From contig JAGOCL010000079.1 of assembly GCA_017998755.1 (NCBI GenBank), positions 1 through 9,181 on the forward strand: a stretch of DNA of 9,181 nt, read 5' to 3'. The notes under the pieces were generated by a model. That model was given only the letters and a program-made list of their open reading frames with translations, searched no databases and was not told where the DNA came from. The DNA comes from Spirochaetota bacterium (lineage in GTDB: Bacteria > Spirochaetota > GWE2-31-10 > MWDO01). Of this stretch, positions 1 to 5,914 are shown one piece after another. Within the stretch, counting starts at the first letter, position 1. Every line of letters starts with the position of its first letter. A program made the translations under genes and the position numbers.

Positions 1-923
1 TCAATATCTTTTATCGTTTCGCCATTGTATTGCGAATCTCCAGCGTGATTTATGTGATTTATTTGACTATATTCGAGCATATCGTTTAAAAAAATAATAT
101 CGGATACTGTGAAATTTATAGAATAAAGCAATTTATATAATCTTTGTAACGATAAATCTACTTGTTCAAATTTACAGAAATTAGTCGATTTTGGCTGTTC
201 GTTAACGTCTAATAACAAAAACGAGCTTAATAAATCTTTATAATCAAAATTAATCAATTTATTTATAATATCAAATTTATTTATTTGTAGATTGATGTTT
301 TCAAAGATCATAACGTCTAATTGTATTAAAAACTTTTTTAACCTTTTTTCTTTTTCCTGAAAAAATTTAGTTTTATCCGCTAATTCTTGAGGGTTAGTTA
401 TTGATTCGGGGTATAATTCTGAAAGATTTGTCTTGATTTTTTCGGAAAACATCTGCTCGGCAATACCTGATAAAAATGAAGTAAAATAAAAATCGTCTCC
501 AAAATATTTGTTAACTACTTCTTTCAATTGTTGCGATAAACGAGCTAGTTGTTGTATCTCTTTTATAAAATTATGAGTTAATCTATTCTCGGCAAAATCA
601 ATGAGGGACGAGTGGTTTAACCTTAAATGTTTTTTTATATTATTTAACTCGTTATCTATAATAACGTCTTCTTTTTTATTCCCGGAAAACAACGACATTA
701 TCATAATAGCAATTTTATATAATAAGCCTCCGCTTTGATAAATAGTATTGGCGTAAACTATTTGGCTTTTCTTTTCTTCCTGAACTCTTTCCGAAGAATT
801 TTCGCCTTCTTTATTATCGGTCTTGAGATTGCCTATTTTGGAAAGAAGATTTTTTCTCTCTTCGTCGTTAAGTTCTTTTGATAATTTTAAAAATTCAGAA
901 GGACGTTGGTAATTATTATCCAC
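1..923 (-). CDS. Hypothetical cytosolic/membrane-associated protein, C-terminus cut by window edge
   Basis: An uninterrupted minus-strand frame runs from a GTG at 921-923 to the left edge: 307 codons with no stop. The GTG directly follows an in-frame TAA, and the next in-frame Met is about residue 74, so GTG is the likely start; a weak GGGA lies 6 bases upstream. The N-terminus (FLKLSKELNDEERKNLL, residues 11-27) is acidic and helical. A charged stretch follows, then a short hydrophobic segment at about residues 67-80 (LLYKIAIMIMSLFSG). The remainder is helical and rich in Lys, Leu, Asn and Phe. There is no signal peptide and no catalytic motif I recognise. The layout resembles a spirochaetal family of unknown function that I recall as DUF5312, but I could not verify this. 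An 89-base gap separates it from rpe upstream, so it may be co-transcribed. I assign no function. Confidence 0.8.
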   Translation of the reverse strand, partial: MDNNYQRPSEFLKLSKELNDEERKNLLSKIGNLKTDNKEGENSSERVQEEKKSQIVYANTIYQSGGLLYKIAIMIMSLFSGNKKEDVIIDNELNNIKKHLRLNHSSLIDFAENRLTHNFIKEIQQLARLSQQLKEVVNKYFGDDFYFTSFLSGIAEQMFSEKIKTNLSELYPESITNPQELADKTKFFQEKEKRLKKFLIQLDVMIFENINLQINKFDIINKLINFDYKDLLSSFLLLDVNEQPKSTNFCKFEQVDLSLQRLYKLLYSINFTVSDIIFLNDMLEYSQINHINHAGDSQYNGETIKDI

Positions 924-1012
924 TTAATATCCCATAATTTTTAGTTATAAAATGTTTATCGGTATAATATTTCTATAACCTAAAATTATTTTGTACAGCG
1001 TTTATTTTTTTA

Positions 1013-1672
1013 TTATCGCTTGAAATTATGTATAAAGTCTACAAAATCTTTTTTCTCGCCGGAGCTTACGTCAAAAAAACCCGATCCGGCAACGATAACG
1101 TCGGCGCCTTTATTTAGGACGTCTTCAACGTTTTTCCTAGATATCCCTCCGTCGATTTGTATGAGGTATTTATATCCGTTATCCGATCTTAACTTATCAA
1201 GTTCTTCAACTTTTTCAAAATTATAATCTATACACTTTTGTCCTGAGAATCCGGGATTTACGCTCATAACAAGAACTAAATCGACAATAGGAAGATAATG
1301 TTTTATAAATGAAACTGGAGTAGTAGGATTTATTGTAATGCCCGCTAATTTACCCGAACTTTTTATAAGATTTACGTATCTATCGCCGTGAATCGCCGCC
1401 TCCGAATGAAAATTTATCAAGTCCGCTCCGGCTTTAACAAAAGGATCGATATGATCTTCCGGATTTGTAACCATTAGATGAACGTCGCAAAAAAAAACCG
1501 TCTTCTTTTTAAGATCGGCGACTATCTTACTTCCAAAAGTCAATTGAGGAACAAAATGACCGTCCATAACGTCAATATGTATCCAGTCCGCTCCGCTCTC
1601 AAGAGCGGAGCGGACATTATCGCCCAAATTCAAAAAATTTGCCGATAATATTGAAGGAGAAATTTTATTCAT
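1013..1672 (-). CDS. rpe: Ribulose-phosphate 3-epimerase
   Basis: Interconverts D-ribulose 5-phosphate and D-xylulose 5-phosphate in the cytosolic pentose phosphate pathway. The 219-residue length is normal for this TIM-barrel family. Visible signatures are SPSILSANF (5-13), HIDVMDGHFVP (32-42), DVHLMV (63-68), VMSVNPGFSGQ (135-145) and IQIDGGIS (171-178). The metal and catalytic residues H32, D34, H65 and D174 are all present, and the phosphate-binding glycines near 175-176 and 196-198 look intact. The ATG at 1670-1672 overlaps the malQ stop by one base (TAATG), with a GGAAG six bases upstream inside malQ. That implies translational coupling and a shared mRNA with malQ and the FHA gene. Oddity: codons 20-29 form a perfect 14-bp-arm inverted repeat (1586-1615), unusually G+C-rich for this gene. 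The identification is very secure. Confidence 0.97.
   Translation of the reverse strand: MNKISPSILSANFLNLGDNVRSALESGADWIHIDVMDGHFVPQLTFGSKIVADLKKKTVFFCDVHLMVTNPEDHIDPFVKAGADLINFHSEAAIHGDRYVNLIKSSGKLAGITINPTTPVSFIKHYLPIVDLVLVMSVNPGFSGQKCIDYNFEKVEELDKLRSDNGYKYLIQIDGGISRKNVEDVLNKGADVIVAGSGFFDVSSGEKKDFVDFIHNFKR
1586..1615 (-). repeat. Perfect inverted repeat (14-bp arms, 2-base centre) inside rpe
   Basis: Positions 1586-1599 and 1602-1615 are exact reverse complements, separated by two bases. In rpe mRNA this would be a 13-bp, mostly G-C stem closed by a UUGA loop, covering exactly codons 20-29 (V-R-S-A-L-E-S-G-A-D). The right arm's GGA GCG GAC (Gly-Ala-Asp) also encodes a second GAD at 1421-1430, so that arm is ordinary codon use. 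The left arm needs less usual codons, including CGC for Arg. No U-run follows, so it is not a terminator. What it does is unknown. Confidence 0.9.
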
Positions 1673-3228
1673 TATTTTCTTCCCGACTTTTTAGTAAGTT
1701 TTTGAAGAGCTTCAAGATGACCTTTTTTCTCTTCTATCATTTTATCGGTAAGACGCCAACTCCAATTGTGAACTCCGCTTGTTCCTGGCGTATTCATTCG
1801 CGATTCGGAAGTCAATCCTAATACGTCTTGCATCAAGAAAACAACCCATTTTGCTTCTGAATTTAACAATTTATCTTCAATTTTAAGAGTTAAATCGTTT
1901 AACGAATCCGACCAAGTAATTTTATTTTTTATACCCAAATATTTAAGTATGTCGTTTTGAGCGCTTTCGCTTTGGCTAAAAAACCATCCGTGAATTACGT
2001 CGTTGTCGTGTGTTCCGGGATAAGCTACGCAGTTGTTTATATAATTTTCCGGTAAATACGGGGCTTTAGAATTATCTTGAACGACTCCTTGCGCATCGGT
2101 AAAAGTTCCTTTATTAAACGGCGCAAACTCAAATATCCTCATGCCGGGAAATTCAAAATAATCTCTTAATTCTTCTACTTCTTTAGTGATAATTCCCAAA
2201 TCCTCCGCAATGATAGCCGTCTTAAGTCTTTCAGATCCAAATTCCTTTTTTATACTATTAAACAACTCTTTACCGGGAGCGTTAACCCATCTTCCGTTTA
2301 TAGCGGTCTGTTCTCCGTATTTTACTTCCCAATACGCTTCAAATCCCCTAAAATGATCTATTCGTATACAATCTACAAGCTTTAACAGATAACTGATTCT
2401 TTTTTTCCACCAGTCAAAATCATTCCTAAGCATAACGTCCCATTTATAATGCGGACTTCCCCAAAGCTGGCCGGTTTTTGAGAAATAATCCGGCGGAACT
2501 CCCGTTACAATAGTAGGTTTACCGTTTGAATCCAAATGAAACAAATTCTGATTAGCCCAAACGTCGGAACTGTCGTAAGCGACAAATATCGGAGCGTCTC
2601 CGATAATCATAATCCCGTTATCGTTTGCATATTTCTTAAATTTAGTCCATTGTTCGTAAAATTCCCATTGTAAAAATTTATAAAATTCAGCGTCGTCCAG
2701 TATTTCTTTAGATAACTCGGATAAATTCTTTCTTAACCGTAAATCTTCTTCCCATATATCCCACGAAGCGCCATTTTTACTATCTTTAATAGCCATAAAT
2801 AAGGCGTAATCGTTTAACCAAAATCCGTTCTCTTTGCAAAATTTGGCATAACTATCCGGCTGGGTTGTTTTTAAAAACCTTTTATACGCTATTCTCAATA
2901 TCTTAAAGTTGTGTACGTATATTCCGCCGTAATCCACTCGATTCGGTTCAAAGTTAGGATAATCTTTTAAATCTGATTTTTTAAGATACCCTTTTTCTAT
3001 AAGTTCGTCAAAACTTATGATATAAGGCGTTCCCGCAAATGCGGAAAAAGAAGAATATGGGGAATCGGCGTACCCCGTAGGATTTAGCGGAAGAATTTGA
3101 AGAATTTTTTGGTCGTAACGCTTTAACAAGTCTATAACTCTGTAGGCGCCCTCTCCCAAATCTCCGCAACCGTATTTTCCCGGAAATGAAGTAGGATGAA
3201 TCAAAATACCGCTTATTTTCTTATTCAA
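1672..3228 (-). CDS. malQ: 4-alpha-glucanotransferase (amylomaltase, GH77)
   Basis: Transfers alpha-1,4-glucan segments between maltodextrins and releases glucose; a cytosolic enzyme of maltose/glycogen metabolism. The 518 residues match bacterial amylomaltases of the short type, without the N-terminal extension seen in E. coli MalQ. Signatures: GILIHPTSFPGKYG (7-20), SPYSSFSAFAGTPYI (56-70), GDAPIFVAYDSSDVW (210-224), the 250s-loop region PPDYFSKTGQLWGSP (245-259), nucleophile D291 in RIDHFRG, acid/base E342 in AEDLG, third carboxylate D408 in GTHDND, and the C-terminal MNTPGTSGVHNWSWR (478-492). All three catalytic carboxylates are present. Translation starts at TTG (3226-3228), supported by a perfect AAGGAG six bases upstream. 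The FHA gene ends 39 bases upstream and rpe starts within the stop codon, so the three probably form one operon. Confidence 0.97.
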   Translation of the reverse strand: MNKKISGILIHPTSFPGKYGCGDLGEGAYRVIDLLKRYDQKILQILPLNPTGYADSPYSSFSAFAGTPYIISFDELIEKGYLKKSDLKDYPNFEPNRVDYGGIYVHNFKILRIAYKRFLKTTQPDSYAKFCKENGFWLNDYALFMAIKDSKNGASWDIWEEDLRLRKNLSELSKEILDDAEFYKFLQWEFYEQWTKFKKYANDNGIMIIGDAPIFVAYDSSDVWANQNLFHLDSNGKPTIVTGVPPDYFSKTGQLWGSPHYKWDVMLRNDFDWWKKRISYLLKLVDCIRIDHFRGFEAYWEVKYGEQTAINGRWVNAPGKELFNSIKKEFGSERLKTAIIAEDLGIITKEVEELRDYFEFPGMRIFEFAPFNKGTFTDAQGVVQDNSKAPYLPENYINNCVAYPGTHDNDVIHGWFFSQSESAQNDILKYLGIKNKITWSDSLNDLTLKIEDKLLNSEAKWVVFLMQDVLGLTSESRMNTPGTSGVHNWSWRLTDKMIEEKKGHLEALQKLTKKSGRK

Positions 3229-3240
3229 GTTATGCTCCTT
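3226..3240 (-). promoter_or_regulatory. Shine-Dalgarno plus TTG start codon of malQ
   Basis: On the minus strand, AAGGAG (3235-3240) sits six bases before TTG (3226-3228). The family signature GILIHPTSFPG begins at residue 7 of the resulting protein. This consensus ribosome-binding site decides the start, although the codon is not ATG. Confidence 0.8.
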
Positions 3241-3267
3241 AACAATTAAGATTAATTTATATTTGAA

Positions 3268-3651
3268 CTAATTCTCGCTTTTTTCTTCAAGGAAAAATCT
3301 TAAAATAGTCTTTCCCATCGTTATCCTATCGCCGTAAGCCAATTGGGTTTTCTTTTTTAGCTCTTTACCATTAATAAAAGTTGAATTTGTCGACAATAAA
3401 TCCTCGATAAAAAACTTTTCGTTTTCGTCGATTGTTATCCTGCAATGTTCTTTACTTATCAACGGATCTTTAATGATAAAATCGCAACCGTTTCCTCTTC
3501 CAATAATTAAACGACGCGAATCTATTATAAAAGACTTACCTAAAAAATTTGGGGATAAAACCAACAATATCCCTTTCTTAGATAAGAGAGAAGAAAACTG
3601 AAGTTTATTAATATCGTTAATTTCTGTATTTAAAGTATCGCCTTCAACCAT
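3268..3651 (-). CDS. FHA-domain phosphothreonine-binding protein
   Basis: A small cytosolic protein made almost entirely of one forkhead-associated domain, which binds phosphothreonine peptides made by Ser/Thr kinases. From the ATG at 3649-3651 it has 127 residues. Motifs, numbered from this ATG: GRG (51-53), S-K-E-H (66-69), and N-S-T-F-I-N-G (89-95), the three conserved phosphopeptide-contact blocks. The C-terminal strands (LAYGDRITMGKTILRFF) close the sandwich. No kinase, secretion or membrane segment is attached. A longer frame reaches TTG codons at 3673-3675, but the promoter -10 hexamer lies at 3676-3681, which would put those TTGs at or upstream of the transcript start; ATG at 3651 therefore fits better. 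It is the first gene of the probable FHA-malQ-rpe operon, which hints at phospho-signalling near carbohydrate metabolism. The partner is unknown. Confidence 0.9.
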   Translation of the reverse strand: MVEGDTLNTEINDINKLQFSSLLSKKGILLVLSPNFLGKSFIIDSRRLIIGRGNGCDFIIKDPLISKEHCRITIDENEKFFIEDLLSTNSTFINGKELKKKTQLAYGDRITMGKTILRFFLEEKSEN

Positions 3652-3675
3652 AATAACCGCGCCTATTTTCAACAA

Positions 3676-3704
3676 ATGATAAATTAAACTAAATAATTTG
3701 TCAA
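3676..3704 (-). promoter_or_regulatory. Predicted sigma70 promoter for the FHA-malQ-rpe operon
   Basis: On the minus strand, a perfect -35 TTGACA (3699-3704) is followed after exactly 17 bases by TATCAT (3676-3681), one mismatch from TATAAT. An all-A/T tract at about 3705-3728 lies directly upstream, like an UP element. A start near 3668-3670 would give a leader of about 18 bases before the ATG at 3651. Confidence 0.72.
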
Positions 3705-3706
3705 AT

Positions 3707-3720
3707 TTATTTTAAAATAA
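3707..3720. repeat. 14-bp perfect A/T palindrome between divergent promoters
   Basis: TTATTTTAAAATAA is its own reverse complement and lies just upstream of the minus-strand -35 and about 20 bases from the plus-strand -35. A partial copy (TTATTTTAAAAAAAA) starts at about 3748, within the plus-strand promoter spacer. It could be an operator or just UP-element sequence. The all-A/T composition makes chance occurrence likely. Confidence 0.35.
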
Positions 3721-3739
3721 TATTTTTATATAAGTTTTA

Positions 3740-3768
3740 TTGATTTTTATTTTAAAAAAAACTATATA
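3740..3768 (+). promoter_or_regulatory. Predicted sigma70 promoter for the HD-GYP gene
   Basis: TTGATT (3740-3745), a spacer of exactly 17 bases, then TATATA (3763-3768). Transcription would begin near 3775, leaving a leader of about 40 bases with an AAAGGAC sequence at 3794-3800. It diverges from the FHA-operon promoter; the two -35 boxes are about 35 bases apart. Confidence 0.55.
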
Positions 3769-3813
3769 TAGAAAGGTAATAGGAAATTTAAAAAAAGGAC
3801 TTAGATTTTATTT

Positions 3814-5103
3814 ATGGATAAAAATAAGCAGGTTGTTCCTTTAAACGTCTTTAACGCTTTAAAATCTAAATATTTGGCATTAGGGAAAAAAACAGGAGTA
3901 TTATCTCTTGGTTTCAAAAAAAGCAGAAGCGCATTTAAAAGATTGTTAAGAGATTATATAATTTTAAAGAAAAAATATCTAATTATGAGGAAATACTCTA
4001 CCAAAAGAGTTAACGAGCTTATTGAAAAAATCAACAGGGAAAATTATCAAATAGTTTTAGATCATAACAGGAAATTACTTAAAATTTCGCAAGATTTTTT
4101 ATCTGAAATTGAGATGGACAACGCTGAATTTGCCCAATCCTTTTATATAGATATTTTATTTGAGAAATTTCTTCCTCAAATAGCTTCAAACGTTCAAACC
4201 ATAGATATTGAACCATTTACGTTTCCGATAATGATAAAAAACTATCAATTTGAAGAAGAGCATATTCACCCTTACACATATTTTAGCATATCGGGTAAAA
4301 TAAAATACGACTCTAAAAATAAAAGGTATTTATACTTTCTAAACGCTGAAAACGTATCGGCCTCGATAGAATTAAGTTATTTCCAAAAAACTGATACTTT
4401 GATTACGTCTTTGTCTGTTACAAATTTTAACTTGATGAAAGCTAAAAAAACTATAGAAATGCATAAAATTATGCTTATATTTCTAACTTGCTCGATTATT
4501 GAAGAATATAACAAAGAAACGTCTAAACATCTACAACAAATAAGAACTATTACCACTTATCTCTCTGCGGAATGCAAAAGACTTGGATTGATAAAAGTAG
4601 ATAATTACGATATTGAAGATTACGTCAAAGACATAAATTACACTTCAGTTTTGCACGACATCGGAAAAGTCGGGATACCAAATGAGATACTTTCAAAAGA
4701 GACTACGCTAACTCCCGAAGAACGCGAGATTATGAAAACTCATACCAAAATCGGAGCGGAATATATTCATAAAATTATCAAAGCTTTTCTGGAGGATTCT
4801 TCTTATTCTTTATATGTAGATTTTTTGAGGGTTCCTTACGAAATATGTCTTTATCACCATGAAAGGTGGGACGGCGCGGGATATCCCGAAGGACTTTCCG
4901 GCGAGATGATACCGTTAACGGCAAGAATAGTATCTGTTGCAGATACTTACGACGCTATAAGATCGAACAGGTCGTACGATAAATCGAGAACTCACGAAGA
5001 CGCGATGAATATTATCAAGTCCCAAGCGGGTAAACAGTTTGACCCGAACATAGTCGGAGCTTTTATGAATATTTCGAATATCCTATCTAAGATAGAGTAT
5101 TAA
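3814..5103 (+). CDS. HD-GYP domain protein, probable cyclic-di-GMP phosphodiesterase, with unrecognised N-terminal domain
   Basis: Probably hydrolyses cyclic di-GMP in the cytosol. The C-terminal HD-GYP domain (about 230-425) has every expected ligand: E235 and H239, HDIGK (281-285), H310 (MKTHTKIG), HHE with RWDGAGYP (348-358), and D377 (VADTYDA). The Glu four residues before the first His matches the arrangement I recall for trinuclear-iron HD-GYPs. The N-terminal 230 residues have no transmembrane segment, PAS, GAF or receiver signature I recognise: a basic helical start (1-65), a likely coiled helix (65-125), then a beta-rich region (130-205). ATG at 3814 is the only convincing start; a TAG lies four codons upstream in frame. 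AAAGGAC ends 13 bases before it, a long spacing. It has its own promoter. The CNB-like gene follows after 67 bases on the same strand. Confidence 0.93.
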   Translation: MDKNKQVVPLNVFNALKSKYLALGKKTGVLSLGFKKSRSAFKRLLRDYIILKKKYLIMRKYSTKRVNELIEKINRENYQIVLDHNRKLLKISQDFLSEIEMDNAEFAQSFYIDILFEKFLPQIASNVQTIDIEPFTFPIMIKNYQFEEEHIHPYTYFSISGKIKYDSKNKRYLYFLNAENVSASIELSYFQKTDTLITSLSVTNFNLMKAKKTIEMHKIMLIFLTCSIIEEYNKETSKHLQQIRTITTYLSAECKRLGLIKVDNYDIEDYVKDINYTSVLHDIGKVGIPNEILSKETTLTPEEREIMKTHTKIGAEYIHKIIKAFLEDSSYSLYVDFLRVPYEICLYHHERWDGAGYPEGLSGEMIPLTARIVSVADTYDAIRSNRSYDKSRTHEDAMNIIKSQAGKQFDPNIVGAFMNISNILSKIEY

Positions 5104-5133
5104 ATAAAATTTCATTGATTAATATTTTATTTA
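5101..5133 (+). repeat. A/T-only inverted repeat overlapping HD-GYP stop codon
   Basis: TAAATAAAAT (5101-5110) and ATTTTATTTA (5124-5133) are exact reverse complements around a 13-base loop. It begins with the stop codon. As a terminator it would be weak: there are no G-C pairs and no clean U-run. It may simply reflect base composition. Confidence 0.3.
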
Positions 5134-5142
5134 TGTTAATAT
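5115..5142 (+). promoter_or_regulatory. Possible promoter for the CNB-like gene
   Basis: TTGATT (5115-5120), 16 bases, then TAATAT (5137-5142) preceded by TGT, which forms an extended -10 (TGN). A start near 5149 would leave a leader of about 22 bases holding the GAGG ribosome-binding site at 5161-5164, six bases from the ATG. The -10 is only a 4/6 match, so the gene may also be read from the HD-GYP promoter. Confidence 0.38.
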
Positions 5143-5170
5143 GGATAAATTTTTTTAAGCGAGGTTTAAT

Positions 5171-5911
5171 ATGGCTTATAAATTAAAGAAAGGGGTTTTT
5201 AAAGTTGATTGTAAACAACCGGGATGTCCTTTTGATTATGAATTTGAAATCAATCAAAATATCATGGGGATTACCGAGGAAGACGTCGAGTCTGAAGCAA
5301 AAAAGATCGCCAGAGATATGGCTCGGATCAAACATGACTCGGTATACGGTTCAAAACATACTTTATTCAATCCTACAATAAGAAAAGTATCTGGGGTATA
5401 CGAGGCAATTGGCGCCAAATCTTCGGCTATCAAATACCAATCCGAGGCTACAAAGTATAAAGAATATAAAAAAGGGGAGATGATTCTCCAAAAAGGGGAT
5501 ATAGCTACGACAATTTGCGAGGTAGTTAAAGGTACCGCTTACGTCGATAAAAATAAAGCTCACGTTTATAAAGTTGGCGACAGTTTTGGAGCCGCCGCTC
5601 TTTTGGTTAATCAGACTAGAACCGCCGACGTAATCGCAGGAGAAGACGGAACGACAATAGCTTTTTACAATCTTAAGGAGCTAAACAATAAAGATCCTAG
5701 AAAAGCCAAAGAATTATATACTGAAGCGATGGAAGACGTCTTCGACGTAATACAAGATATGGAACAATTAGTTGAAAAATTAGAAAACGAACTGGAAAAA
5801 CAAACGATTATCAATCAAAACAGAAAAGAGAGAATCGACGAACTGGAAAAGTCTTTACTTGAAACAAAGAAAGAATTAGCTGAAATAAAAGGCGGCTCTT
5901 CGTTTAAATAA
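5171..5911 (+). CDS. Cyclic-nucleotide-binding-like domain protein with C-terminal coiled coil
   Basis: A 246-residue soluble protein. Residues 1-80 form an unrecognised N-terminal domain with a Cys pair (C14, C19; VDCKQPGCPFDYEF) that could bind a metal or form a disulfide, though no second pair is present. Residues 95-172 form a CNB/CRP-like beta-roll: YKKGEMILQKGD, then YKVGDSFGAAALLVNQTRTADV with phosphate-binding Arg at R150. The usual F-G-E-hydrophobic-A-L block reads F139-G-A-A-A-L, so the glutamate that normally contacts the ribose hydroxyl is Ala; cAMP or cGMP binding is therefore uncertain. Residues about 185-240 are a Glu/Lys/Leu-rich coiled coil. There is no DNA-binding helix-turn-helix, so it is not a CRP-type regulator. 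It has a good GAGG site before the ATG. It follows the HD-GYP gene, which suggests a nucleotide-signalling role. The ligand is unknown. Confidence 0.88.
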   Translation: MAYKLKKGVFKVDCKQPGCPFDYEFEINQNIMGITEEDVESEAKKIARDMARIKHDSVYGSKHTLFNPTIRKVSGVYEAIGAKSSAIKYQSEATKYKEYKKGEMILQKGDIATTICEVVKGTAYVDKNKAHVYKVGDSFGAAALLVNQTRTADVIAGEDGTTIAFYNLKELNNKDPRKAKELYTEAMEDVFDVIQDMEQLVEKLENELEKQTIINQNRKERIDELEKSLLETKKELAEIKGGSSFK

Positions 5912-5914
5912 GAT

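Noticed and set aside
924..1012. Promoter or terminator in the rpe-hypothetical gap
   Set aside because: A/T-rich hexamers are present but none has a matching partner at 16-18 bases, and there is no stem with a U-run.
1020..1226. Plus-strand open frame antisense to rpe (68 codons)
   Set aside because: Lies wholly inside the conserved rpe coding region, has no ribosome-binding site and reads as low-information sequence.
1639..1821. Plus-strand open frame across the rpe/malQ junction (60 codons)
   Set aside because: Antisense to the conserved rpe start and malQ C-terminus; no protein signature.
3673..3675. TTG as start of the FHA protein
   Set aside because: It abuts the predicted -10 box and lacks a ribosome-binding site; ATG at 3651 is preferred.
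5363..5563. Minus-strand open frame inside the CNB gene (66 codons)
   Set aside because: Overlaps a well-supported gene on the opposite strand; its hydrophobic look is a by-product of antisense Lys/Glu codons.
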